Assembly: GCA_934122115.1 (NCBI GenBank)
Contig: CAKOVU010000003.1
Location: forward strand, 66,619-130,618
Length of the DNA: 64,000 nt
Reading direction: 5' to 3'
Origin: UMGS1901 sp934122115
Lineage (GTDB): Bacteria; Bacillota; Clostridia; TANB77; CAG-508
Position 1 is the first letter of the stretch. The number at the start of each line of letters is the position of its first letter. The translations under genes were made by a program, and so were the position numbers. Shown piece by piece: positions 53,961 through 63,728 of the stretch. A model generated the notes under the pieces. It ran no database searches. It had not been told where the DNA came from and saw only the letters and a program-made list of their open reading frames with translations.

Positions 53961-55151
53961 ATGAAAATACTAGTTTTAAATTGTGGAAGTTCATCACTAA
54001 AATATCAATTAATCAATATGGATAATGAAAGAGTTATTGCTAAAGGAAATTTTGAGAGAATAGGAGAGAAAAAATCATTTCTAACACATAAAATTGATGG
54101 AAAGAAATTTGTATATAATGAAGTTGCAATGAATCATGAAGATGCATTGAATTTGATTATGAAAGAATTATTAAATCCAGATCATAAAGCAATTGACAGC
54201 CTAAAGGAAATAAATGCTATAGGGCATAGAATTGTTGGTGGAGGAGAAATTTTTGATAAATCTGTATTAATCGACGAAGAAGCTTTAAAGGGAATTCAAG
54301 ATTGTGCAAAATTGGCTCCATTACATAACCCAGCAGCAATACTAGGAATAAAAGCTTGCCAAAAAGCTATGCCTGGAGTACCGATGGTAGCAGCTTTTGA
54401 TACTGCATTCCATCAAACAATGCCAAAGGAAAATTATTTATATCCAATACCTTATGAATATTATGAAAAATATGGAATTAGAAAATATGGAGCTCATGGT
54501 ACATCACACAAATATGTTGCACAAAGAGCAGCAAAACTTATGAATAAAAATATAGAAGATTTAAAAATAGTTACTTGCCATTTAGGACAAGGAGCTAGTA
54601 TATGTGCAGTACAAGGAGGAAAAAGCGTAGATACTTCAATGGGGTTAACACCATTAGGAGGAATTGCAATGGTTACACGTTCTGGTGACTTAGATCCATC
54701 AGTTGTTACAGCTATTATGAAAAAAGAAAATTTAACCCCTGATGAAATGGAAAGCATTTTAAATAAAAAGTCAGGTCTAACTGCTATGTGCAAATTAGTT
54801 CCAGATTTTAGAGAAATAGAAAATGCTTCAAATGAAGGAAATCCAGATGCGGTAGTTGCTATAAATAAATTTGTTTCTACTATAGCTCAATATGTAGCAA
54901 GATATGCAGCTGTTATGGAAGGAATAGATGCAATTGTATTTACTGGGGGAATCGGAGAAAACCAATTCAGAATAAGAAATAAGATTTGCAAGAAATTGAA
55001 ATTTATGGGTGTGGATTTTGATGAAGAAAAAAACAATGAATTTAGAGATGAAGGAGAAATCTCGAAGCCAGATTCTAAGGTAAAAGTATTTGTAATACCA
55101 ACTGATGAGGAAATGGTTATTGCAAGAGATACATTAAATTTAATTTCTTAA
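53961..55151 (+). CDS. ackA: Acetate kinase, second copy
   Basis: A 396-residue paralogue of the gene just upstream. It shares the start (LVLNCGSSSLKYQLIN), PKENYLYPIPYEYYEKYGIR and the acetate-kinase signature blocks, but differs at conserved places: GHRIVGGGE has Gly93 where the first copy has His, and the LNKKSGL motif continues TAMCKLVPDFREIE where the family usually has GISGISSD. The adenine site is the normal GIGEN. Both catalytic Arg (90 and the one in TRSGDLDP) are kept, so it is probably active, maybe with other carboxylate preference. AAGGAGAAAAAATA precedes ATG. Confidence 0.9.
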   Translation: MKILVLNCGSSSLKYQLINMDNERVIAKGNFERIGEKKSFLTHKIDGKKFVYNEVAMNHEDALNLIMKELLNPDHKAIDSLKEINAIGHRIVGGGEIFDKSVLIDEEALKGIQDCAKLAPLHNPAAILGIKACQKAMPGVPMVAAFDTAFHQTMPKENYLYPIPYEYYEKYGIRKYGAHGTSHKYVAQRAAKLMNKNIEDLKIVTCHLGQGASICAVQGGKSVDTSMGLTPLGGIAMVTRSGDLDPSVVTAIMKKENLTPDEMESILNKKSGLTAMCKLVPDFREIENASNEGNPDAVVAINKFVSTIAQYVARYAAVMEGIDAIVFTGGIGENQFRIRNKICKKLKFMGVDFDEEKNNEFRDEGEISKPDSKVKVFVIPTDEEMVIARDTLNLIS

Positions 55152-55160
55152 TTATAAATA

Positions 55161-55216
55161 AAAAGTATTCTTTATATTGTTACTCCTTATGAGCTACAAT
55201 TAAAGGATACTTTTTT
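55161..55216. terminator. Terminator after the pta-ackA-ackA operon
   Basis: AAAAGTATTCTTTA (55161-55174) with TAAAGGATACTTTT (55201-55214), 14 bp including one G-U pair and a 26-nt loop, then T run. Used also by the convergent recombinase gene. Confidence 0.75.
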
Positions 55217-56192
55217 AATAGTTGGCAAGAGGATTATCTTCAACTGCATGTCTAATTTGATCGTTATTTACGTGTGTGTATATTTCTGTTGTAGATATAC
55301 TTTCATGTCCTAAAAGCTCTTGTAAAGCTCTAATATCAACATTGCCATATTGGTACATTAAGGTTGCTGCCGTATGCCTTAGTTTGTGAACAGAATATTT
55401 ATTAGTATCAAGACCAGCCTTAGTTAATTCATTTTTTACTATATATTGTACTGTTCTATTGCTGATTCTTTCTAATCTTTCGCTTAAGAATAAAGCTTTT
55501 TCTGAGCCAGATCGAATTCCTTGTTTAGACCTTATGGATAAATATTGATTAATAGCCTCCATACAAGCTTTGTTCAAATATATAGTTCTTTCTTTGTTTC
55601 CTTTACCAATTACATTCATCTTACATTCTGAAAATTCAATATCATTTATATTTATCCCTACTAATTCTGATAAACGCATACCACAATTTAAAAATAGTGT
55701 TATTATTGCAAAATCTCGTTCTTTATTTCTATCATTATCATCCTGAATGGTAGCATTTAATAATTTTTTACTCTCGTCAAGGGATAAATATCGTGGTATT
55801 CTTTTTCCAATTTTAGGAGTTTCTAAGTTTAAAGCAGGGTTAGTATCTATTAAGCCTTTTTTCTGGCAAAGATAATTAAAAAATACTCTAATGGAAGAGG
55901 CTTTGCGTGCTCTTGTAGCAGGTTTGCTTTGAAATGTATTAGCTAAATAAAATAGATATGAATGTATGTCATCTAAAGTAATTTTGCTTATTGTTTCTAT
56001 TGTCATATCTTTAATTGGTATGGCTGCTAAATCTTCTTCATCTGTCATATGATAATGCTTTTTTATATATTTAAGAAATCTGTTAATGTCATAGTTGTAT
56101 TCCTTTACAGTATTTGGCGATTTGTTTAATATTGTTGCAGTATATTCTAAAAAAGAATTAAGAAATTCTGGATTTTCATCTGTATTTATCAT
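55215..56192 (-). CDS. XerC/XerD-type tyrosine recombinase
   Basis: A 325-residue tyrosine recombinase. The N-terminal SAM-like core-binding domain (FLEYTATILNKSPNTVKEYNYDI) is followed by the catalytic domain with Arg in NCGMRLSELVGI, HKLRHTAATL, LGHESISTT and the nucleophile Tyr in EIYTHV. It most likely resolves chromosome dimers or works on an integrated element, but nothing else of an element is near. Start is ATG 56192 with AAAGGATGC; the frame runs on to 56225. A clear minus-strand promoter precedes it. Confidence 0.9.
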   Translation of the reverse strand: MINTDENPEFLNSFLEYTATILNKSPNTVKEYNYDINRFLKYIKKHYHMTDEEDLAAIPIKDMTIETISKITLDDIHSYLFYLANTFQSKPATRARKASSIRVFFNYLCQKKGLIDTNPALNLETPKIGKRIPRYLSLDESKKLLNATIQDDNDRNKERDFAIITLFLNCGMRLSELVGININDIEFSECKMNVIGKGNKERTIYLNKACMEAINQYLSIRSKQGIRSGSEKALFLSERLERISNRTVQYIVKNELTKAGLDTNKYSVHKLRHTAATLMYQYGNVDIRALQELLGHESISTTEIYTHVNNDQIRHAVEDNPLANY

Positions 56193-56225
56193 TAATAAGC
56201 ATCCTTTCAAAAGTAATATAAACAT

Positions 56226-56254
56226 ATTATATAATTGGGATATTTTAAAGTCAA
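56226..56254 (-). promoter_or_regulatory. Sigma-A promoter of the recombinase gene
   Basis: On the minus strand TTGACT (56249-56254) and TATAAT (56226-56231) with 17-bp spacing, 34 bases upstream of the start codon. Confidence 0.8.
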
Positions 56255-56331
56255 CAAACTAATGAAATTTATATTATTAAAATTTATAATATGTGACATA
56301 ATAAGAAAAAATTAAATCAATGGAGGAAAAA

Positions 56332-58923
56332 ATGAAAATAGAAAAAAAACTAAAGAACTATAGTCAAATGTCAAGCATAGAAATTTTTAAAGATTTAAAG
56401 ACTTCAATTGATGGAATTAGTTTTACGGAAATAGAAGAAAAACAAGAAGAATATGGTAAAAATGTAATTGATATAAAAAATAATAATACAACATTAAGCA
56501 GACTAAAGGAAGTTTTTATAAATCCATTTAATATTGTGCTTATAATAGTTGCTATTATTACTTTTTTTACAGATGTAGTATTTGCAACAAGCAAGGATTA
56601 TATAACATTTTCACTAATTATAGGCACTGTTTTTATTTCTGCTATGATTTCTTTCTTCCAGCAAACTAGCTCAGATAAAGCAGTACAGAAATTAAAGAAA
56701 ATGATTTCTAATAAAGTAGATGTAATTAGAGACGGACTGCAAAGTTCTGTAGATGTTGAAGAAATTGTTCTAGGTGATATCGTAAAATTATCGTCAGGAG
56801 ATATGATTCCTGGAGATGTAATTTTTTTAGAAGCGAAAGACCTTTTTATAGATCAAGCTTCGTTAACAGGAGAATCTAATCCAGTAGAAAAATTTTCAGT
56901 ATGCAAAGATAAGGAAGCATCTTTAACAGATATTTCTAATATAGGATTTTCAGGAACGAATATTGTAAGTGGAAGTGCAATGGCTGTGGTAGTAGCAACT
57001 GGCACGAACACATATTTTGGAAGCATGGCAAAATCTTTGTATAGTGTGAATGAGAAAAATAGCTTTGAAAAAGGCGTTGATAGTGTAAGTAAACTATTAA
57101 TAAAATTTATGGTTGTAATGGTTCCTATTATATTAATTATAAATCTTACTACTAAAGGAGATTGGTGGGATTCATTGATATTTGCAATAACGATTGCAGT
57201 AGGATTAACACCAGAAATGTTGCCAGTTATAATGACCTCCGCTCTAGCAAATGGAGCAATGCAAATGTCTAAGAAAAAGACGATAGTAAAAAGGCTAAGT
57301 GCAATTCAAACTTTTGGTGAAATGAATATTTTATGTACAGATAAAACTGGAACGTTAACAGAAGATAATGTAATACTTGAGAAATATATGGATATTGAAG
57401 GAAATGAGAGCAAACGAGTTTTAAAGCATGCTTTTTTAAACAGCTATTTTCAGACAGGATTAAAAAATCTAATTGATGTGGCTATAATCTCTAGAGCTGA
57501 GAAAGAAAGTATGAATGTATTTAAGGAAATGTATATAAGAGAAGACGAGATTCCATTTGACTTTTCAAGGAGAAGAATGAGTGTAGTTTTGAAGGATCAA
57601 AATGGTAAAAGACAGTTAATTACAAAAGGTGCATTTGATGAAATAATGGCAATCTGCTCTTATATAGATATAAACGGAGAAGCAGTTAAATTCACAGAAG
57701 AGTTTAGAAAAAAAGTGTATATGTTGTACGAAAAAAATAACAAAGAAGGATTACGAATTGTTGCAGTTGCTCAAAAAAACCATATACACGAAGTAGAAGT
57801 ATTTAATACAAGTGATGAAAGTGACATGGTTTTAATTGGACTAGTAGGATTTTTAGATCCACCTAAGGAGAGTGCAAGAGAAGCTATAACAGCTTTAAAT
57901 AAGCATGGAGTTGATACCGTTGTTTTAACAGGAGATAGTGAAGGCGTAGCCGTAAATGTATGCAAGAAAGTAGGAATATCAACAGAAAATTGTTTGACAG
58001 GTAAAGAAGTAGAAGAGTTAAATGATGAACAATTGAAAAAGAGAGTAATAAACTGCCATTTATATTCAAAACTTTCTCCTATACAAAAACAAAGAATAGT
58101 AAGAATCTATCAAGAAATGGGAAATACTGTTGGCTACATGGGAGATGGTATTAATGATAGCCTTTCACTTAAACAAGCAGATGTAGGAATATCTGTAGAT
58201 ACAGCAGTGGATATCGCAAAAGAAACTGCAGACATTATTTTACTAGAAAAAGATTTAAAAGTACTTGAAGAAGGCGTTATTATTGGTAGAAAAACATTTA
58301 CTAACATTTTAAAATATTTAAAGATGGCAACAAGTGGAAATTTTGGCAATATGCTATCAGTTATAATTGCAAGTATATTTTTGCCATTTTTACCAATGCT
58401 TCCTATTCATATATTAATACAAAATTTATTAAATGATTTTGCTCAAATAGGTATGCCTTTTGACAATGTAGATGAAGAATACTTAATGACACCTCAAAAG
58501 TGGAATACCGAAAATATAAAGAAATTCATGTTTATTTTCGGAAGTGTTAGTACTATTTTAGATATACTGTGCTTTGTAATTTTATGGTTTGTGATGAAAT
58601 TTAATACAATGGAAAAAGCAATATTATTTCAAACAGGTTGGTTTGCATTTGGAATAATTTCTCAAACATTAATAATCCATATGATGCGTACCACAAAAAT
58701 TCCGTTTATTACAAGTAAACCGTCAAAACAATTAGTAATTTCTACAATCTCAATAGTAATATTAACACTAATAATTTGTTTTACTAATATAGGATTTATG
58801 TTTGATTTAGCAGAGCTACCTATAAATTTTGGAATAATCATATTGTTACTAGTAATTGTTTATGCTATTGTTATACAAGTTTATAAGAAAATATATCTAA
58901 AAAAAAATGATGAATGGCTATAA
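56332..58923 (+). CDS. mgtA: P-type ATPase, magnesium-translocating (MgtA/MgtB) type
   Basis: An 863-residue P3-type ATPase for Mg2+ uptake. Phosphorylation motif CTDKTGTLTED (Asp337), the membrane M4 motif VGLTPEMLPVI (Glu295) of Mg2+ pumps, TGES-type TGESNP in the actuator domain, GAFDEIMAIC in the nucleotide part and the hinge GDGINDSLSLKQADVG (the family usually reads GDGINDAPAL). C-terminal helices LPFLPMLPIHILIQNLLNDFAQ and IIHMMRT are MgtA-like. ATG 56332 with TGGAGGAAAAA; an ATG four codons earlier in frame lies over this site. Single unit, divergent from the recombinase. Confidence 0.93.
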   Translation: MKIEKKLKNYSQMSSIEIFKDLKTSIDGISFTEIEEKQEEYGKNVIDIKNNNTTLSRLKEVFINPFNIVLIIVAIITFFTDVVFATSKDYITFSLIIGTVFISAMISFFQQTSSDKAVQKLKKMISNKVDVIRDGLQSSVDVEEIVLGDIVKLSSGDMIPGDVIFLEAKDLFIDQASLTGESNPVEKFSVCKDKEASLTDISNIGFSGTNIVSGSAMAVVVATGTNTYFGSMAKSLYSVNEKNSFEKGVDSVSKLLIKFMVVMVPIILIINLTTKGDWWDSLIFAITIAVGLTPEMLPVIMTSALANGAMQMSKKKTIVKRLSAIQTFGEMNILCTDKTGTLTEDNVILEKYMDIEGNESKRVLKHAFLNSYFQTGLKNLIDVAIISRAEKESMNVFKEMYIREDEIPFDFSRRRMSVVLKDQNGKRQLITKGAFDEIMAICSYIDINGEAVKFTEEFRKKVYMLYEKNNKEGLRIVAVAQKNHIHEVEVFNTSDESDMVLIGLVGFLDPPKESAREAITALNKHGVDTVVLTGDSEGVAVNVCKKVGISTENCLTGKEVEELNDEQLKKRVINCHLYSKLSPIQKQRIVRIYQEMGNTVGYMGDGINDSLSLKQADVGISVDTAVDIAKETADIILLEKDLKVLEEGVIIGRKTFTNILKYLKMATSGNFGNMLSVIIASIFLPFLPMLPIHILIQNLLNDFAQIGMPFDNVDEEYLMTPQKWNTENIKKFMFIFGSVSTILDILCFVILWFVMKFNTMEKAILFQTGWFAFGIISQTLIIHMMRTTKIPFITSKPSKQLVISTISIVILTLIICFTNIGFMFDLAELPINFGIIILLLVIVYAIVIQVYKKIYLKKNDEWL

Positions 58924-58938
58924 AAAATTTAAATAATA

Positions 58939-58967
58939 TTGGCAAAAAATATATATTGTAGTAAAAT
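58939..58967 (+). promoter_or_regulatory. Sigma-A promoter of metK
   Basis: TTGGCA (58939-58944) and TAAAAT (58962-58967) with 17-bp spacing, 21 bases before metK. No SAM riboswitch fits in the 65-base gap after the ATPase gene. Confidence 0.72.
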
Positions 58968-58988
58968 AGACCAGAAAGGAGCAAAGAA

Positions 58989-60131
58989 ATGAAGAGATTA
59001 TTTACGTCAGAAAGTGTTACAGAAGGACATCCAGACAAATTATGTGACTATATATCAGATAGTATTCTGGATAGTTACTTAGAAAAAGATAAAAATGCGA
59101 GAGTTGCGTGCGAAACCGTTGCAGGCAAAGGAGAAATTTATATAACAGGAGAAATTACATCATCAGCTAATATTGATATTGAGCAAGTGGCAAGAAATAC
59201 TATAAAAGAGGTAGGATATGCTGATAGTGAATATGATATAGATTATAGAACTTGCAAAATATATATCAATTTATCTAAGCAATCACCTGATATAGCTCAA
59301 GGAGTTGATAAATCATTAGAAGATAAAGAGGGAGAAGAGGTTGATTCAGAAGGAGCAGGAGACCAAGGATTAATGTTTGGCTATGCGTGTGATGAAACTG
59401 AAGAGTTAATGCCACTTCCAATTTACCTTGCGCATAAACTTTCTAAAAGATTAACAGAAGTAAGGAAAGAGAAGATAATAGATTTTTTAAGACCAGATGG
59501 CAAAACTCAAGTAACAGTTGAATATGATGGAGACAAGCCAGTAAGAGTTGATACAATTGTTGTATCTGCCCAACATTTACCAGATATTGATATGGAAACT
59601 TTAAAGAAAGATATAATTGAAGAGGTTATTAAAGCCACAGTTCCTGCAGAACTATTAGATGAAAATACCAAATACTTTATTAATCCAACAGGAAGATTTG
59701 TAATAGGAGGACCTTTAGGAGATAGTGGACTTACAGGCAGAAAAATAATAGTAGATACTTATGGTGGAGCCGCAAGACACGGGGGAGGAGCCTTTTCAGG
59801 AAAAGACCCTACAAAAGTTGATCGTTCAGCTTCATATATGGCCAGACACATTGCTAAAAATATTGTTTCGAATGGATATGCAAAAAGATGTGAAATACAA
59901 ATTGCATACAGTATTGGGGTTGCTAAGCCAGTATCTATATATGTAAATACATATGGAACAAATACAATTCCAGAGGAAGAAATAGTAGAAAAAATTAATA
60001 ATACATTTGATTTAACACCACGAGGAATAATAAATTATTTTGATTTACAAAGACCAATATATAGAAAAACCACTAACTATGGCCATTTTGGAAAGAAAGA
60101 TTTACCTTGGGAGAAAGAAATAAAATTTTAA
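58989..60131 (+). CDS. metK: S-adenosylmethionine synthase
   Basis: A 380-residue enzyme forming S-adenosylmethionine from ATP and methionine. Motifs are SVTEGHPDKLCDYISD (the HPDK of residues 14-17), GEITSSANIDIEQV, GAGDQGLMFGYACDET, FVIGGPLGDSGLTGRKI and GGGAFSGKDPTKVDRSASYMARH. Length is normal. Start ATG with CAGAAAGGAGCAAAG. It lies between two cation transporter genes and has its own promoter. Confidence 0.97.
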   Translation: MKRLFTSESVTEGHPDKLCDYISDSILDSYLEKDKNARVACETVAGKGEIYITGEITSSANIDIEQVARNTIKEVGYADSEYDIDYRTCKIYINLSKQSPDIAQGVDKSLEDKEGEEVDSEGAGDQGLMFGYACDETEELMPLPIYLAHKLSKRLTEVRKEKIIDFLRPDGKTQVTVEYDGDKPVRVDTIVVSAQHLPDIDMETLKKDIIEEVIKATVPAELLDENTKYFINPTGRFVIGGPLGDSGLTGRKIIVDTYGGAARHGGGAFSGKDPTKVDRSASYMARHIAKNIVSNGYAKRCEIQIAYSIGVAKPVSIYVNTYGTNTIPEEEIVEKINNTFDLTPRGIINYFDLQRPIYRKTTNYGHFGKKDLPWEKEIKF

Positions 60132-60253
60132 TCTTAACTTAAGGAAATAGCATTAAAAAATAATATTCCTTTGAAAGAGTTATACAACAAGTAATTATTA
60201 TAGGTTTTAGATAATATATTATAGCAAGATATCAAACAATAAAGGAGAAAAGT

Positions 60254-60817
60254 ATGGGGATTATAGAGATTATACTATTAGGAATAGGCTTAGCAATGGA
60301 TGCTTTTGCAGTTTCTGTTTGTAAAGGGCTTGCTATTAAAAAATTAAACTGGAAAAATACAATAATTATTGCCTCATACTTTGGTATATTTCAAGCTGCA
60401 ATGCCTGTAATTGGTTATTTATTAGGCAGTTCATTTGCAAATTTAATAACAAGATTTGATCATTGGATTGCCTTTATACTGCTATTAATTATTGGTGTAA
60501 ATATGATGAGAGATTCATTTGCTGATAATTCTCAAGAAAAAAATGATAAAATTGATTTTAAAACGATGACTATTTTAGCCTTGGCAACAAGTATTGATGC
60601 ATTGGCAGTAGGAATAACTTTTGCTTTTTTAGAAGTGAACTTATTATTAGCAGTACTTATAATTGGAATAATCACATTTATTACTTCAATAGTAGGAGTA
60701 AAAATGGGAAATAAGTTTAGCTGCAGATATCAACGTATAGCAGGGATATCAGGAGGCATAATATTAATATTATTAGGGATAAGAATATTAATAGAACATG
60801 GTGCTATAATATTGTAG
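60254..60817 (+). CDS. mntP: Manganese efflux pump MntP
   Basis: A 187-residue membrane protein of the MntP (YebN) family, exporting Mn2+. Two halves of three helices each; conserved Asp in GLAMDAFAVSVCKG (residues near 16) and in ATSIDALAVGITFAF of the second half. Length is normal for the family. Start ATG with AAAGGAGAAAAG. A yybP-ykoY Mn riboswitch is often upstream in other bacteria; I see none in the 122 bases before it. The second P-type ATPase gene follows at 32 bases. Confidence 0.92.
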   Translation: MGIIEIILLGIGLAMDAFAVSVCKGLAIKKLNWKNTIIIASYFGIFQAAMPVIGYLLGSSFANLITRFDHWIAFILLLIIGVNMMRDSFADNSQEKNDKIDFKTMTILALATSIDALAVGITFAFLEVNLLLAVLIIGIITFITSIVGVKMGNKFSCRYQRIAGISGGIILILLGIRILIEHGAIIL

Positions 60818-60849
60818 TTTAATATGAAAATAAAAGGAGATATATAAAA

Positions 60850-63486
60850 TTGATTAGACTATTTTTTATAAAAAATAAATTGAAAAATAAAAATTTAATA
60901 AATAATAGTGATGAAAAAATATTAGAAAAATACAAAAAAACTGCGCAAAAGGAAAAACGAGAAATAGTCGAAGAATTTAAAACTGATATTGAAAAAGGAT
61001 TGTCAAATAAAGAGGCAGTGCAAAGATTAGAAGAAGATGGAGAGAATATTGTTGTAAAAGATGACAAGCATTCATGGTTTTATTTTTTCACGAACTCGTT
61101 TAAAGACAAATTTATTTTAATCCTGGTTGTTTTAGCAATTATAAATAAATTTGTTGGAGACGACACAATCGGTACAGTTATTATATTAGCTATTGGATTT
61201 GTAAGCGCATTGATAAAATTTGCTCAGAATTATTCAACATATAAATTTAATAGAAAATTAAAAAGTGAGATGTTTTCAACAGCAACGGTTGTAAGAAACG
61301 GAAAAGAACAAACAATAAGAACAGAAAAAGTTGTAAAAGGTGATATTATTCATTTAAATGCGGGTTCTATTATTCCAGCTGATGTAATGATTATAGAAAA
61401 TAAAGATTTGTTTTTAAATCAATCTGTTTTTACGGGCGAAAGTGCACCAATTGAAAAAACAAATAAATTTAATGATTCAAATGAAATATTTTCACTGTCA
61501 AATATATGCTTAATGGGGACAAGTGTAATAAGTGGAAAAGCAACAGCATTAGTAATTAACACAGGATTTTCTACATATTTGGGAAGTATGGGAAAACAAA
61601 TCGACAATAAAAGAGAAACAACAAATTTTGAAAAAGGCATGAACGAAATCACAAAGCTGTTAATTAAATACATGCTTGTAGTTTCTATAGCGGTATTTGT
61701 TATTTATGCATTCATACGAAAAGACTTATTAGAAGCAATACTATTCGCATTATCAGTTGCTGTTGGTATTACTCCAACAATGCTACCTATGATAGTAAAT
61801 GTAAATTTAACTAAAGGGACAAAAACACTTGCAAAGAAAAAAACATTAGTAAAAAATATTCAAGCAATTCAAAATTTAGGAGCAATAGATGTTTTATGCA
61901 CTGACAAGACTGGTACATTAACGTTAGACAAAATAGTATTACAAAAATATATAAATGTTGAAGGTAAAGAAGATTCATCTATATTAGAGTATGCGTTTTT
62001 AAACAGTTACTATAGCACTGGTATGAAAAACTTGATAGATAAAGCTGTAATAGCATATGGAGCTCAGCATAAAATAAAAGAGCAAGTTGCTGATTATGAA
62101 AAAATTGATGAAATTCCATTTGATTATATTAGAAAAAAAGTAAGTGTCGTAGTGAAACATGATGATCATTATAGAATAATCACTAAGGGTGCATTAGAAG
62201 AAGTATTAAAAAGTTGTGATAAAGTAAAAATAAATGGAGAACATAAAGAACTGACTCAAGAAATGATAAAAAACATTAATAAAAATGCGGAAGACCTTGC
62301 TAAACAAGGAATGCAAGTAATAGCTTTAGCTTCTAAGAGAGAATATAGAGGAAAAGATATATTTAATAGTAATGACGAGAAAGAAATGGCATTTATAGGA
62401 TTTGTTGCATTCTTGGATCCACCAAAAAAAGAGGTAAAAACTACAATAAAGAAATTGAAAGAATACGGAATAACAACAAAAATTTTAACAGGAGACAATC
62501 AATATGCTACTGAAAACATTTGCAATTTAGTAGGGATAGAAAATTCAAAAATATTGTTAGGAATAGACATTGATAAATTATCAGATGAGGAACTATCTAA
62601 AGAAGTTGAAAAAGTAAATGTTTTTGCCAGAATGAATCCTTTACAAAAAGAAAGAATAATAAAAACTCTTAGAAAAAATGGACATGTAGTAGGATACATG
62701 GGAGACGGAGTAAATGATGCACCATCACTACATAATGCCGATGTTGGAATATGCGTAAATACAGCTACAGATATTGCTAAAGAAGCAAGTGACATTATTC
62801 TGTTAGAAAAAAGTTTAAAAGTAATTTTAAACGGCGTAATAGAAGGAAGAAAAGTGTATGGAAATATTATAAAATATATGAAAATGGCTCTAAGCTCAGA
62901 TTTTGGAGATGTATTTAGTATATTTATTTCTAGTATTTTCTTACCATTTTTGCCATTATTACCAATTCAGATGTTAATCCAAGACTTTTTATATGATTTT
63001 TCTCAGATAGGGATACCATATGATAATGTTGACGAAGAATTTTTGATAAAACCAAGAAAATGGGATGCTAAAGGTTTAGGAACATTTATGAATGTAATGG
63101 GTCCAGTAAGCTCAATAATAGATGTACTGGCGTTCCTAGCATTTTGGTTTATATTAGGCTATAATGGAACTTCAAACGAAAGCTATTTCCAAACAGCATG
63201 GTTTATTGAATGTCTAATAAGTGAAACATTAATAATCCATTTTGTTCGTACTGCCAAAGTTCCTTTTATACAGTCAAAAGCGAACCCTATATTAACCTGC
63301 TTAACAATGATTACGATAATAGGAACAATATTTGCACCAATATTATTGCATAATATTAAGTCATTCCATTTTGAGATAATGCCACCATTATATTATTTAA
63401 TAATAGCAGGCTTAACTATTCTATATGTAATTTTAGTTCAAATAGTAAAGAAAATATATATTAAGAAAGTTGGAAATTGGTTATAG
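60850..63486 (+). CDS. P-type ATPase, second MgtA-like copy with a variant transport motif
   Basis: An 878-residue P3-type ATPase, clearly related to the one at 56332 (same length, C-terminal KKIYIKKVGNWL versus KKIYLKKNDEWL). Phosphorylation motif CTDKTGTLTLD (Asp352) is intact, and the hinge is the regular GDGVNDAPSLHNADVG. The M4 motif reads VGITPTMLPMI, with Thr310 where Mg2+ pumps have Glu, so its ion may differ. The start is TTG 60850 with AAAAGGAGATATATA; the upstream leader residues are basic. It probably shares a transcript with mntP and ends at a terminator. Confidence 0.88.
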   Translation: MIRLFFIKNKLKNKNLINNSDEKILEKYKKTAQKEKREIVEEFKTDIEKGLSNKEAVQRLEEDGENIVVKDDKHSWFYFFTNSFKDKFILILVVLAIINKFVGDDTIGTVIILAIGFVSALIKFAQNYSTYKFNRKLKSEMFSTATVVRNGKEQTIRTEKVVKGDIIHLNAGSIIPADVMIIENKDLFLNQSVFTGESAPIEKTNKFNDSNEIFSLSNICLMGTSVISGKATALVINTGFSTYLGSMGKQIDNKRETTNFEKGMNEITKLLIKYMLVVSIAVFVIYAFIRKDLLEAILFALSVAVGITPTMLPMIVNVNLTKGTKTLAKKKTLVKNIQAIQNLGAIDVLCTDKTGTLTLDKIVLQKYINVEGKEDSSILEYAFLNSYYSTGMKNLIDKAVIAYGAQHKIKEQVADYEKIDEIPFDYIRKKVSVVVKHDDHYRIITKGALEEVLKSCDKVKINGEHKELTQEMIKNINKNAEDLAKQGMQVIALASKREYRGKDIFNSNDEKEMAFIGFVAFLDPPKKEVKTTIKKLKEYGITTKILTGDNQYATENICNLVGIENSKILLGIDIDKLSDEELSKEVEKVNVFARMNPLQKERIIKTLRKNGHVVGYMGDGVNDAPSLHNADVGICVNTATDIAKEASDIILLEKSLKVILNGVIEGRKVYGNIIKYMKMALSSDFGDVFSIFISSIFLPFLPLLPIQMLIQDFLYDFSQIGIPYDNVDEEFLIKPRKWDAKGLGTFMNVMGPVSSIIDVLAFLAFWFILGYNGTSNESYFQTAWFIECLISETLIIHFVRTAKVPFIQSKANPILTCLTMITIIGTIFAPILLHNIKSFHFEIMPPLYYLIIAGLTILYVILVQIVKKIYIKKVGNWL

Positions 63487-63537
63487 AAATTTTATCTGCG
63501 CATTTCTAAAGATAGTAAATAGAGATGTAAAAAGTGC

Positions 63538-63574
63538 AATAGTTAATTACAAATAAGTAGTTAGCTATTTTTTT
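63538..63574 (+). terminator. Rho-independent terminator after the second P-type ATPase
   Basis: AATAGTTAATTAC (63538-63550) with GTAGTTAGCTATT (63557-63569), 13 bp including two G-U pairs and a short loop, then a T run. It separates this gene from the acyl-CoA synthetase gene. Confidence 0.75.
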
Positions 63575-63728
63575 GTATTTAGACTAAGTGTTAAGTTAAT
63601 AAGTAATTTAAAAAAATATATATTTCTCAAAGCACTGAAAACAGATTGTACTGACTTACCAGTTTAAAGACATTAATTTATTATTGTGATATAAATATGA
63701 TACAAAATTAAAAGTAATAGGAGAAAAT

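Noticed and set aside
55215..56192. Integrated mobile element or phage integrase
   Set aside because: No phage, conjugation or att-like genes or repeats are near the Xer-type gene, so a housekeeping Xer function is more probable.
58924..58988. SAM riboswitch or S-box before metK
   Set aside because: Only 65 bases are available and they hold a normal promoter and ribosome site; no room for the known folds.
60132..60253. yybP-ykoY manganese riboswitch before mntP
   Set aside because: The 122-base gap contains a short imperfect hairpin (AAGGAA with TTCCTT) but no recognisable riboswitch core.
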